This document shows, in pieces, positions 55,953 through 64,000 of a stretch of 64,000 nucleotides of DNA. Origin of the DNA: Arthrobacter sp. H16F315. Lineage in GTDB: Bacteria > Actinomycetota > Actinomycetes > Actinomycetales > Micrococcaceae. The notes under the pieces are model-generated. The model did no database searches and had not been told where the DNA came from. It worked only from the letters and a program-made list of their open reading frames with translations. Position 1 is the stretch's first letter. Each line of letters begins with the position of its first letter. The stretch is from assembly GCF_024124825.1 (NCBI RefSeq), contig NZ_JAMXSS010000004.1, positions 62,001 through 126,000 on the forward strand, written 5' to 3'. The position numbers and the translations under genes are program-made.

Positions 55953-56924
55953 ATGATGTCCGAACCCGAAATTGTCGGGCCCGTCTGGATCCCGACGCTG
56001 CCACCTTCGCTGGCCGAGTACCTCGCCCCCAACCTGCAGCCCGTCCCGCTGATACCGGTCCTGGCCGCGCTCGCGGCGCTGTTGTATCTCGCCGGTGCCG
56101 TCAGTCTCTGGCGGCAGGGGCGGCGCTGGTCGCCGGTGCGCACCGCCTCCTTCCTGACCGGCTCCCTGGCCATCATCGTGGTCATGGGCGCAGGGATCGA
56201 AGGCTACGGGCTGCGAATGTTCTCGATCTTCATGTTCCAGCAGCTGACGCTGATGATGGCCGTGCCGCCGCTACTGGTGATCGGTTCCCCCGGGACGCTG
56301 CTGTTGCGGGCTACACCTCACCGGGGGCCGGGCCGGGCCGTCCTGCGCGCCGCGATCTGGGGTCTTCGCTCCCGCTGGGGCCGGGTGGCGATCCACCCGG
56401 CCTTCATGGTGCCGCTGTTTCTGCTCAGCTTCTACGGTGTGTACTTCTCCGGCATCGCAGATCTTCTCCTGCCCAACTGGTACGGGCACGTCGGGCTCGA
56501 GCTGTTGTTCCTGGCGGCCGGGATCCTGTTCACGGTTCCGCTGATTTCGGCGGACCCGCTGCCGACGCGTCAAAGTCACTTCGGCCGAATGATCGACATG
56601 TTCGCCGAAATGCCCCTGCACGCGTTCTTCGGTGTCGTCCTCATGATGGCCACCGCGCCGATGATCGACTTCTTCTCCGTAGCTCCCCCGCAATGGAACA
56701 TCAATGTCATGACGGATCAGGGGGTCGCCGGCGGCCTGGCCTGGTCCTATGGGGAACTGCCCGGGGTTCTGATGCTCGTTTTCATTATGGTCCGCTGGCA
56801 GCGGGATGAGGCCAAAGGGTGGGTTCGCGCGGAGCGGGCCGTAGCGACGGCGGGCACTCCGGAGCTGGACGCGTACAACGACTACCTGCTGCAGCTGGCC
56901 AGCCGTCCTGAACGCCGCCGGTAA
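55953..56924 (+). CDS. CtaG-family cytochrome c oxidase assembly membrane protein
   Basis: 323 residues, adjacent ATGs at 55953 and 55956. Helices with FSIFMFQQLTLMMAVPPLL, IHPAFMVPLFL, PLHAFFGVVLMM and C-terminal WSYGELPGVLMLVFIM. Predicted copper delivery to cytochrome oxidase. Two other versions exist here: frameshifted at 16.3 kb and a relic at 37.1 kb. Confidence 0.9.
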   Translation: MMSEPEIVGPVWIPTLPPSLAEYLAPNLQPVPLIPVLAALAALLYLAGAVSLWRQGRRWSPVRTASFLTGSLAIIVVMGAGIEGYGLRMFSIFMFQQLTLMMAVPPLLVIGSPGTLLLRATPHRGPGRAVLRAAIWGLRSRWGRVAIHPAFMVPLFLLSFYGVYFSGIADLLLPNWYGHVGLELLFLAAGILFTVPLISADPLPTRQSHFGRMIDMFAEMPLHAFFGVVLMMATAPMIDFFSVAPPQWNINVMTDQGVAGGLAWSYGELPGVLMLVFIMVRWQRDEAKGWVRAERAVATAGTPELDAYNDYLLQLASRPERRR

Positions 56925-57072
56925 TCCCCAGGCCGCTGGCCCCGCGTCCCGAACGCAGCGGAGGACGTGAGTGGCCTCCTGGGGTACGCGTGACCTATCC
57001 GGCCGCGTCTTCTCAGCCCGCCCGCAGGAATCCACCCGCCGGGGCGGGAAATGCCGCAGCGTTGCTTCGGTC

Positions 57073-59628
57073 TTAGTCAGGACGCCGTGCCATCACCGGC
57101 TCTATGGGCGCACCCGGCGCCCTGACGAAACCCTTTTCCGCCCCCGGTTCGCGGTAGGCGAGGAGGCGGAGGGCGTTGGCGACGACGAGCAGGGTGGATC
57201 CTTCGTGGATCAGGACGGCGAGGCCGATGCCGATGGTCCCGGTGATAGTTGCCGGGATCAGGACAGCAACGACCCCCAGGCTTGCCCAGAGGTTCTGGCG
57301 GATGATCCGGCTGGAGCGCCGGCTGAGGTTCACGGCGAAGGGGAGCCGCTCGAGGTCATCTCCCATGAGCGCGACGTCGGCGGTTTCCATGGCCACGTCC
57401 GAGCCGGCGGCGCCCATGGCGATCCCGACGGTGGCATTCGCCATCGCGGGTGCGTCGTTGACGCCGTCGCCGACCATGGCGACCTTGTGTTCCCTGGTGC
57501 GCAGCTCGATCACTGCCTTGACTTTGTCTTCAGGCATCAGGTCACCGCGGGCCTCGTCGAGTCCGAGTTGTCCGGCGACGGCGTCCGCTACGGTCTGGTT
57601 GTCTCCGGAGAGCATGATCATGTGACGGATGCCGGCCTGGCGCAGCCGGGAAACGACCTGTTGCGCGGAGGCGCGGGGGGTGTCCATGAGGCCGAGAACG
57701 CCGAGGTACCGGGTCCCCCGGCGGATGACCATGGTGGTCCGCCCGGATGCCTCGAGCCGGGCTGTCGATTCCGTGATTTCCGCAGGTAACGGTGCGCCGC
57801 CGATCTCGCTGAAGAGCCGTTGCTTGCCGATATGGATCTCTTCACCGTCGATCAGGGCGCTGACGCCGCGGCCGGTAATGCTGGCGACCGCACCGGCCTT
57901 GAGCAGCGGCGTCCCGTCGAGCCGGGCGCGCGCGGCCTGCACGATGGCGGCGGCCAGCGGGTGATCACTCTGTGATTCGACGGCGAGGGCGACGCTGAGC
58001 AGTTCAGATTCCGTGACCCCTTCGACGGGCTCGACGTCGGTCATTTCCGGTTTGCCCTCGGTGAGGGTTCCGGTTTTGTCGAAGGCTATCGCGCGCAGGG
58101 TGCCGAGGTTCTCCAGCGCGCCGCCGCCCTTGATGAGCAGGCCGCCGCGCGCGGCCCGGGCGAGCCCGCTCAGCACCGCGCTCGGGGTGGAGATTGCCAG
58201 AGCGCAGGGACTGGCGGCGACCAGGACTGCCATGGCCCGGTACAGGGTGGCGGAGAACGGTTCGTCAATGACCAGGCCGGCGAACAGCAGCACGACGACC
58301 AAGGTCAGGACCGCGGGTACGAACACCCGCTGGAACCGGTCGGTGAAGCGCTGGGTGGGTGAGGTCTGGGCCTGGGCTTCGCTCACCATCCGCACGACCC
58401 GGGCGAGCGTGGAATCCTTGGACAGCCGGGTGACCTCGATTTCCAGAACGCCGGGTCCGTTGACGGTGCCGGCGTAGATCCGGCTTTCCGCGGGGATGTC
58501 CTGGCCGCTGCGGGGCGTTCCCCGGCTGATCGGGGCCTTATCCACCGGGATGCTCTCCCCGGTCACGGCGGCCTGATCGACACTGCTGTGGCCGACGGTG
58601 ACGAAACCGTCGGAGGGGATGCGGGTGTTCGGTTTGATGATGACCGTGTCGCCGAGCCGGAGTTGCCCGACCGGGATTTCCTGCTCAGTCCCGCCGCGCT
58701 TCACGACCGCGGTGGCGGGGGCGAGTTCGGCCAGTGCCTGGATCGCCCGCCGTGCCCGTCCCATGGCATAGCTTTCCAGGGCGTGGCCGATGCTGAACAA
58801 GGCCAGCAGCAGGGCGCCCTCGGCCAGGTCCCCGAGCACGGCCGCGCCGGCGGCTGCGACCAGCATCAAAAAGTCGATTTCGAACCGTTTGGCCATCACC
58901 GTCTGGATGGCTTCCTTGAGCGTGTAGTAGCCGCCAAAGAAATACGCCGCGATGTACAGGGCCGTCGAGACGGCGTCCGGCACCGCAGGGCTCAGCCCGA
59001 GGAAGAAGCCCGTCGCCAGCGTCAGAGCGCACAGCACAGCAAAAATCAGTTCGCTGCGCTCCCCGAAGATCCCGCCGTGCTTATGGTCATGATCTTCGTG
59101 CTTCTCATGCCCTTCGGCCCCTGGCACGGCCGCCGCGCCGCCGCCGGACTCAGCGGCCTCAGGGCCTTCTGCGGCGCGGGGCCGGCTCGTGCGCGGTGGT
59201 GTCCCGAAGCGCTCCAGCAGGTCCACGATCGCCGGATCCGAGGTTTGGTCGGCGAAGTATTCGACCGCGACGGAACCCGTCGGGGAGACGTGGGCTTCGG
59301 CGATCCCCGGAGCGTTGCGCAGCCGCTGTTCAAGCAGCTGGGCCCGGGCGGGCCGTGACACGCCGTCCACGTCGAGGCTGAGGTGCCCGAAGTCGCTGTC
59401 GACCCGGGCACCCAGGGACAGAGCGAGTTCCCGGATGCGTTGCAGGCTGATGATGTCGGGTTCGAAATGCACGCACAGCTGCGCCGCGGCTTCCCCTTCT
59501 TTGACGTGGGCGCTGATGACGCCCTCACGGGCCTGCAGGCCCGCGGTGAGGCGCTGGACGCAGGCATCCTTTTCGTCCAGCGCCTCGGGAAGCACGGTGT
59601 TCAGGTCAAGTTGTGTGTCGGTGGCCAT
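57073..59628 (-). CDS. Zn/Cd/Co-exporting P1B-type ATPase (ZntA-like)
   Basis: 851 residues. The start is set at ATG 59628 (MATDTQLDL), although nine more codons are open. Two degenerate HMA-like modules lack CxxC (~1-130), followed by a His-rich linker (HEKHEDHDHKHGG). Then helices, TGESIPV, SPCALAIS, DKTGTLTEG, SDHPLA and GDGVNDA. The SPC motif and His-rich region indicate divalent cation export. It follows a zinc-ribbon gene and an SmtB-type repressor. Confidence 0.93.
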   Translation of the reverse strand: MATDTQLDLNTVLPEALDEKDACVQRLTAGLQAREGVISAHVKEGEAAAQLCVHFEPDIISLQRIRELALSLGARVDSDFGHLSLDVDGVSRPARAQLLEQRLRNAPGIAEAHVSPTGSVAVEYFADQTSDPAIVDLLERFGTPPRTSRPRAAEGPEAAESGGGAAAVPGAEGHEKHEDHDHKHGGIFGERSELIFAVLCALTLATGFFLGLSPAVPDAVSTALYIAAYFFGGYYTLKEAIQTVMAKRFEIDFLMLVAAAGAAVLGDLAEGALLLALFSIGHALESYAMGRARRAIQALAELAPATAVVKRGGTEQEIPVGQLRLGDTVIIKPNTRIPSDGFVTVGHSSVDQAAVTGESIPVDKAPISRGTPRSGQDIPAESRIYAGTVNGPGVLEIEVTRLSKDSTLARVVRMVSEAQAQTSPTQRFTDRFQRVFVPAVLTLVVVLLFAGLVIDEPFSATLYRAMAVLVAASPCALAISTPSAVLSGLARAARGGLLIKGGGALENLGTLRAIAFDKTGTLTEGKPEMTDVEPVEGVTESELLSVALAVESQSDHPLAAAIVQAARARLDGTPLLKAGAVASITGRGVSALIDGEEIHIGKQRLFSEIGGAPLPAEITESTARLEASGRTTMVIRRGTRYLGVLGLMDTPRASAQQVVSRLRQAGIRHMIMLSGDNQTVADAVAGQLGLDEARGDLMPEDKVKAVIELRTREHKVAMVGDGVNDAPAMANATVGIAMGAAGSDVAMETADVALMGDDLERLPFAVNLSRRSSRIIRQNLWASLGVVAVLIPATITGTIGIGLAVLIHEGSTLLVVANALRLLAYREPGAEKGFVRAPGAPIEPVMARRPD

Positions 59629-59694
59629 GGGTGCCGTTCTTGGGATTCGGGACACGAGGTCCGCTGCGGATGGAAAAGCGGGGCGTGCCAGGCC

Positions 59695-60003
59695 TTACCC
59701 GAAGAGGTCCCCGAGGAATCCGCCGCGCTTGCGGCCATCGCGCCTGTCCACGTGGCCGGAACCGCGGCCGTCGTGGCCACCGTGATGGCCCTCCCTCCGG
59801 TCAGAACCCTGCGGCTGACCGAATCCCGGGCCCGGCGGTGCGTAGAAGGAGCTTTCGGCATCGATCAGGGATTCCAGTTCGCCGCGGTCCAGGAAAATAC
59901 CGCGGCACCCGGTGCATTGATCGATGACGATGCCGTTGCGTTCGTAGGGGCGCATTTCTGCCCCGCATTTGGGGCAGGTCAGTGCGGCGGGTGAAACGTT
60001 CAT
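59695..60003 (-). CDS. TFIIB-type zinc-ribbon protein with His/Gly-rich tail
   Basis: 102 residues. Zinc ribbon with CPKCGAEM and CTGCRGIFLDRGELE, then HHGGHDGRGSGH and a basic end. Stand-alone zf-TFIIB proteins are of unknown role. Here it overlaps the SmtB stop (ATGA) and precedes the ATPase by 66 bases, so it could act as a zinc buffer or chaperone for it (inference). Confidence 0.88.
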   Translation of the reverse strand: MNVSPAALTCPKCGAEMRPYERNGIVIDQCTGCRGIFLDRGELESLIDAESSFYAPPGPGFGQPQGSDRREGHHGGHDGRGSGHVDRRDGRKRGGFLGDLFG

Positions 60004-60416
60004 GACGGCTCCTGATGGAAAGGGTGCATGGATGGTTCGGAACCGGCCGGAACGGCTGCGCTGGTGGCCGGAGAATGGCCGACGTGAGTGATGGCCAAAT
60101 CAAGAAGCATCCTGACGTGGCTGTCATCCAGCCGGTAGAAAACGTGCCGGCCCGTGCGGCGGCCCGCAACGACGCGCTGCGCCCGCATGAGCCGAAGTGC
60201 CTGGCTCACTGAGGATTCACTGAGCCCGCTCACCGAAGCCAGATCATGGACACAGACCTCACCTGCTTCAAGCAAAGCGGCCAGAATCCGGATACGGCCA
60301 GGGTCGGCCATCAGCCGGAACACCTCTGCCAGGCGCACCACGTCGGCCGCGGGCGGCAGGGAATTGCGGAGGGCATCGACCCGCGCCCCTTCACCGGCCA
60401 ACCGGGGCCCGGACAC
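60000..60416 (-). CDS. SmtB-type ArsR-family metal-sensing repressor
   Basis: About 138 residues. Longer starts (ATG 60464-60494) fall inside the operator and its -10, so GTG 60416 is chosen; this is uncertain. Winged helix with CVHDLASVSGLSESSVSQALRLM and alpha-5 site DDSHVRMLLD then THVGH (Asp-His...His-His). Senses Zn or a similar ion and represses the zinc-ribbon/ATPase operon. Confidence 0.9.
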   Translation of the reverse strand: MSGPRLAGEGARVDALRNSLPPAADVVRLAEVFRLMADPGRIRILAALLEAGEVCVHDLASVSGLSESSVSQALRLMRAQRVVAGRRTGRHVFYRLDDSHVRMLLDLAITHVGHSPATSAAVPAGSEPSMHPFHQEPS

Positions 60417-60451
60417 CCCTGGGGGCTTGGAAAATGCCGAACATGAATGGT

Positions 60452-60481
60452 CATATGAACACATTATCATTTGTTCATATG
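60452..60481 (-). promoter_or_regulatory. SmtB-type operator covering the promoter -10
   Basis: Perfect inverted repeat CATATGAACA (60452-60461) and TGTTCATATG (60472-60481) with a ten-base centre that includes GATAAT on the minus strand. This is the usual ArsR/SmtB operator shape (TGAACA...TGTTCA). Confidence 0.85.
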
Positions 60482-60654
60482 TTGGCAATGGCACACGATC
60501 GCGGCGAAGCCGTAGCGCTGAACGGCTGCATACGGGGCCGGAGATAGGGTTTTATCAACGACCGGGTAAGAATCGTGCGTGGGGGCGTGGCGGACCAGGA
60601 CGGTAGAAGGTCGCATGGCCCGGGGACCCGGAGATGCCAGGATCCCAAGGCAGC

Positions 60655-61388
60655 CTAGAGGCCGGCCATGACATAGATGGTGAGGAAGCCGAGGAAAAAC
60701 ATGGCGCCCAGGAAGGCGGTTTCGGTGTGCTCGTGGGCCTCAGTCAGCAGTTCCTCAACTACCAGGTACAGGAGTGCGGCGGCACCGAAGGCAAGTACCA
60801 GGGCCAGGGTTTGGTTGCTCGCCCCGCCAAGGGCAGCCGCTCCACCAACGGCTCCAACGCCCGTGAGCAGGCCCAGACTGCTGGTCGTAGCAACCGCCCG
60901 GGTCCGCGACAGGCCGTTCCGGGTCAGCTTGATCGTGACAGACAGGCCTATGAAGAGTATTTCGATGGTAAGAGCAATCGTCAGGATCAGGCCCTGTCGC
61001 GCACCGAGCGACGCCCCCAGACCGACGAGGATGCCGTCCAGGAGCAGGTCGATTCCCACGGCCACGAGCAAGCCCACCGGCAGCCCGGACCCAGGCGTTT
61101 CCTGCTTCTGCTCAAGCCGCCGGCCGAGCGCGCCAAGAGCCAACATAACCGCCGTACCAGCAACGAACCCGGCGATGGCCCAGGGCAGGCTTCCTTCGTT
61201 CCGCAGGTCCGGGAGCACCTCACCGGCCAGTGCTGCCAAAACGACCCCCGCGGCGAAATGCTGGACAGCGCTGGTGGTCTTCGGGCCCGGGGACGCAGAA
61301 CGGCAATGACCGATCCGATGATGGCCGCCGCCACGGGAAAGGCCACAAAAACTGCAGCATCTGCAACAGCCGCTGCTGTTCCTGTCAT
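60655..61388 (-). CDS. ZIP-family metal permease-like protein (frameshifted)
   Basis: About 244 residues from ATG 61388 after GGGAG. The first ~30 residues (AVFVAFPVAAAIIGSVIAVLR) are in one frame; the rest (TTSAVQHFAAGVVLAALAGEVLPDL, then GLPVGLLVAVGIDLLLDGILVG and EELLTEAHEHTET) is in the next. One base is missing at the G4 run 61289-61292. HFAAG, GIDLLLDG and EELLTEAHEH provide ZIP-like His/Asp/Glu sites. ZIPs import metal, but distant members like this may export; direction unknown. Confidence 0.8.
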
Positions 61389-61639
61389 GATGTCATCTCC
61401 CGGAGCTTGTGCCCGGACGTGACCAAGGCGTGGGGTTTGATGATGGAGCGGCGGACCGAGAGGGCCTCCGTCCGCGGTACGGCGAGCACGGTGGCGCCAC
61501 CACCAGCGAGACCAGTCCACCATGGCAGGGTACCTTCCCCTTCGCCGGCCGGGGCTCATTCCGCGGTCGTTCGAGCATTATCGGACAATCATGATTCGGC
61601 TCGCCCCTTACCGGAAGTTCAGCACAAGACCTTGCCGGC

Positions 61640-61900
61640 CCAGGCCTACGGAGTGATTGCTTCCCACTAAATAGCCGGCCGCCGAGGGAAATGTTGGCGC
61701 CCCGGGATTCCCGCGGGTATTCGTTGACGGAGCCCTCTCCGGCGATGTAATTCATATTGTGACCCGCCGGCGCCCGATCGGTGAGGCCATCCTGTGCTCC
61801 GCAGCCTGCCACTGCGATTGCGGCTGCCCCAGCCCGGGGGCGGCCCTGCGGTGGGAAAATTTGACCGAATCACCTGATCGTATGAAGATATTCACAATCC
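61640..61900 (-). pseudogene. N-terminal relic of a TlpA lipoprotein
   Basis: The minus strand reads AAAIAVAGCGAQDG (lipobox), NMNYIAGEGSVNEY, ISLGGRLFSG, matching the signal and first segment of the two TlpA proteins here (NKNYIAGDGSV). The thioredoxin domain is missing and no proper start is visible. Confidence 0.7.
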
Positions 61901-61959
61901 TCTAGTTTTACCGACTGTAGAAAAGCTCGCAGCAGCCGGCATGCGGCTGGTGTTGGATT

Positions 61960-61997
61960 GTCACGGAATTGTAACGGAAAGCCTTTGGTTGTAGCGT
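61960..61997 (+). promoter_or_regulatory. Putative MtrA-like box and -10 of the third M23 gene
   Basis: GTCAC-GGAATT-GTAAC (61960-61975) and TAGCGT (61992-61997) 16 bases later. Same design and spacer as the 18.36-kb site. An untranslated leader of about 135 bases follows; it lacks the conserved c-di-AMP riboswitch blocks. Confidence 0.5.
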
Positions 61998-62140
61998 TGA
62001 TTCAGGAATTTCTGTACTAGAACTTCCGCTCCCGCCTCCAAGCCAGGGTGCCTGCCGCGGGTCACGCATGTCCGCGATTCGGCGCCCCGGAGCAACTCGC
62101 TTGCCCCGGCCATCGATCGCAGCGACCCGAAAGGATCCCC

Positions 62141-62914
62141 GTGCCAGTCCCTTCCCGCCGCCGACACCGCATCGCGACACCGAACGAGCGCCGGCGCCAC
62201 CGGGCCGCCCCTGCTGCGGCAGGCCGCCACTTCACACGCGGCGCCGAACCCGGGTCCGTTGGCCGCGGGTGGATCCCCGGCGTGTCAGCGCTGGCGACAG
62301 CCGTGCTCCTCGCTACCGGCCTCCCTGCCGCTCACGCCCAGCTCGGACATGAGATATCCGGACCGGCAGCTGCGCAGGTGGCACCCGAGATAGCAAGGCC
62401 GGCCGTCGAAGCATCCGCCGCGGCCACCGTCACCTTCCCCAGGACAGCTATCACCACCATCGCCGCGCCCGCCACGGCCGCCCAAGTAGCGGCAGTTGTG
62501 TCCTCGGCCCCGGCTTCCAAGGGCCTCGGCGCTCCCCTGGCCGCCATGTCTGTCACCTCACCGTTCGGGCTCCGCACCAGCCCCATCACGGGCGGACCCG
62601 GGGAATTGCACACCGGACTGGACCTGCAGGCAGCATGCCGGACGGCCGTATTCGCCGCCGGAGCGGGCACGGTCGTGGAGGCCGGCTGGTCCCCGAATGG
62701 CGGCGGCAACCGGATCGTAGTAGAGCACGGCAACGGCGTGAAAAGCACCTATAACCACCTGTCCTCCATTGAGACAACCATCGGGGCTGGCGTGACCCGG
62801 GGTCAGAGGTTGGCCGGAGCCGGAACGACAGGCAACTCCACCGGCTGCCACCTCCACTTCGAAGTCGTGCGCAACGGGCTCACCGTCGACCCCCAAGGCT
62901 GGATACGACCATGA
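62141..62914 (+). CDS. Secreted M23 (LytM-type) zinc metallopeptidase
   Basis: 257 residues from GTG 62141 after AAAGGA. Basic Arg-rich N-terminus, signal helix (ATAVLLATGLPAAHA), Ala/Val linker and M23 domain with TSPFGLRTSP, HTGLDL, STYNHL and HLHFEV. Close paralogue of the 17.3-kb enzyme. Its stop overlaps the next start (ATGA), tying a cell-wall hydrolase to a DUF305 protein. Confidence 0.88.
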   Translation: MPVPSRRRHRIATPNERRRHRAAPAAAGRHFTRGAEPGSVGRGWIPGVSALATAVLLATGLPAAHAQLGHEISGPAAAQVAPEIARPAVEASAAATVTFPRTAITTIAAPATAAQVAAVVSSAPASKGLGAPLAAMSVTSPFGLRTSPITGGPGELHTGLDLQAACRTAVFAAGAGTVVEAGWSPNGGGNRIVVEHGNGVKSTYNHLSSIETTIGAGVTRGQRLAGAGTTGNSTGCHLHFEVVRNGLTVDPQGWIRP

Positions 62915-63600
62915 CCGACGACTGGTCCGAGCCACGCGCCGGGACGCCGCGACGGCACCCGGCAAGAACATCGGAGCGTCGTCCCCAACGCCTCTGGATC
63001 GTCTTCGTGGTCGTCACAGTCCTCACCGCCGCAGCCTTCTTCGCCATCGGCCGGCTGTCCGCCGGACCCAAGGCCGTGCCGGACGCGGGAGCGGACGCCG
63101 GATTTGCCCGCGACATGCAGGCACACCACGCCCAGGCCGTGGAGATGGCGCTGTTGATCCGGGACAAATCGGGCAACGAGGAAATTCGGGCAATCGCCTA
63201 CGACATCGCCACCACGCAGCAGCACCAGAACGGCCAAATGTTTGCCTGGCTCCAGGACTGGGGCCTGTCCCCGTCAGGACCGACACCGCCGATGGCGTGG
63301 ATGCGGGCAGGAGGCGGCACCCATCAGGGCGCCACGCACACCGGGCAGGGCCCCGCCGAAGGAACCATGGAAGGGATGGCCACGCCCGACCAGATGCACG
63401 CACTGCGCAACGCAGCCGGGCCCGAAGCTGACCGGCTCTTCACGGACCTGATGATCCGCCACCATCAGGGCGGGGTCGCCATGGCCAGAGCCGCCGTCGA
63501 ACTCGCAGAGACCGCCCGGGTTAAGGACTTCGCCGCCCGGATCCTGGAAGCCCAGACCGCGGAAATCACTGCCCTTCAAGAGCTGCGCGTCAGACTCTAA
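62911..63600 (+). CDS. Membrane-anchored DUF305 protein
   Basis: 229 residues. Basic N-terminus, one membrane helix (~28-50) and two DUF305 halves with MQAHHAQAVEM and IRHHQGGVAM. Unlike the 10.6-kb copy it has no lipobox. Probable extracytoplasmic copper or metal binder. Confidence 0.88.
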   Translation: MTDDWSEPRAGTPRRHPARTSERRPQRLWIVFVVVTVLTAAAFFAIGRLSAGPKAVPDAGADAGFARDMQAHHAQAVEMALLIRDKSGNEEIRAIAYDIATTQQHQNGQMFAWLQDWGLSPSGPTPPMAWMRAGGGTHQGATHTGQGPAEGTMEGMATPDQMHALRNAAGPEADRLFTDLMIRHHQGGVAMARAAVELAETARVKDFAARILEAQTAEITALQELRVRL

Positions 63601-63631
63601 CCATTGATTCCGAAGAAAGCGAGAAAGCCCC

Positions 63632-64000
63632 ATGGCTGCACCGAGGAAGACGTCCGAGGAACGCACCGCGATTCTCAAAGCGCTGCAGGCAAAGCAGCGC
63701 GCTGCCAGAAGACGCCGGGCCTGGCTGATCTACGGCACCGGCGCGGTGCTCGTCGGCTCAATCATCGCGGCAGTGACCTTCGTGGTCGTCGGCGAGGTCC
63801 GGCAGCGCGAAGAGACCAAGGCAGCGGCTTCCCGCCCGGTGGAAGGCGAGCAGGACTACCCCGACCAGTCCAGGAACCACACCCGCGAACCCGTCAACTA
63901 CCCGCGGACACCGGCCACGGGCGGGGACCACGCACCGGTGTGGACGAACTGCGGCATCTATACGGCCCCTGTTAAACAGACCCAGGCGGTGCACTCCCTC
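63632..64000 (+). CDS. DUF3105 membrane-anchored protein, 5' part (runs off the window end)
   Basis: The first 123 residues are visible: basic start, membrane helix (~31-53), then SRNHTREPVNYPRTPATGGDH, VWTNCGIYTAP, QAVHSL. Paralogue of 15422-16058. It follows DUF305 by 31 bases in the same operon. Confidence 0.88.
   Translation, partial: MAAPRKTSEERTAILKALQAKQRAARRRRAWLIYGTGAVLVGSIIAAVTFVVVGEVRQREETKAAASRPVEGEQDYPDQSRNHTREPVNYPRTPATGGDHAPVWTNCGIYTAPVKQTQAVHSL

Noticed and set aside
61998..62140. Leader of the third M23 gene as a c-di-AMP riboswitch
   Set aside because: Promoter design matches the other hydrolase genes, but the conserved blocks (GGGGTGAA, CCGAATCCGACAGCT) are absent.
1..64000. 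tRNA, rRNA, CRISPR arrays, complete IS elements, replication origin
   Set aside because: I looked for spaced repeats, transposase motifs and tRNA-like arms and found none I could support by eye.

Overview
The window is very GC-rich DNA with strong ribosome-binding sites, GTG/TTG starts, c-di-AMP riboswitches and Micrococcaceae-type families (DUF4193, DUF3105, DUF6153, SURF1, CtaG). It most resembles Arthrobacter or a close relative. Almost the whole 64 kb is a metal-resistance and redox island. I see no replication, conjugation or complete transposase gene, so whether it is plasmid or chromosome cannot be decided. Gene relics, truncations and an orphan resolvase tail show repeated rearrangement.

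Layout. 1-4.8 kb: start of a CopB-type ATPase, glgX and a small membrane protein. 5.1-8.0 kb: csoR-copZ-copA. 8.1-9.2 kb: an NlpC/P60 hydrolase under a c-di-AMP riboswitch. 9.2-17.3 kb: a long copper/extracytoplasmic cluster (HMA protein, DUF6153, DUF305 lipoprotein, BNR lipoprotein, CcdA, multicopper oxidase, Lgt, DUF3105, CtaG). 17.3-22.8 kb: M23 peptidase, TlpA, Cys-rich DUF326 protein, second M23 protein, TPR protein. 22.8-28.4 kb: a decayed zone with DUF4395, DUF302, a cut SHOCT gene, resolvase tail, hybrid lipoprotein and broken nuclease. 28.4-34.5 kb: a second copper block (cupredoxin, SHOCT miniproteins, DUF302, CueO-like oxidase, rhodanese, SHOCT/coiled-coil chimera). 35-42.6 kb: PBP relic, CDF exporter, VKOR, then a lead/cadmium operon (cmtR-P-type ATPase-lspA) and a second ccdA-tlpA pair. 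43-44.6 kb: HTH/nucleotidyltransferase toxin-antitoxin-like pair. 45-49.8 kb: DUF4193, PDDEXK nuclease, SURF1, small membrane proteins. 49.8-57 kb: copC, dsbA-CDF-cmtR operon, CopD-CtaG fusion, SmtB-type regulator, CtaG. 57-61.4 kb: ZntA-type ATPase, zinc-ribbon protein, SmtB regulator, ZIP permease. 61.4-64 kb: TlpA relic and M23-DUF305-DUF3105 operon running off the end.

How it fits together. Copper is handled by CsoR, which probably binds at least five ATACCC-GGGTAT operators here. Export is by CopA/CopB, buffering by HMA, DUF305, DUF326 and CopC proteins, and oxidation by two multicopper oxidases. Divalent metals are handled by two CmtR-type and two SmtB-type repressors, each tied to an exporter (two P-type ATPases, two CDFs). 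The island also carries its own lipoprotein-maturation enzymes (Lgt, LspA), thiol-disulfide enzymes (2 CcdA, 2 TlpA, VKOR, DsbA) and cell-wall hydrolases.

Caution: about ten otherwise intact genes carry single-base indels, most in C/G runs of four to six. They may be assembly errors or true pseudogenes; each is flagged.
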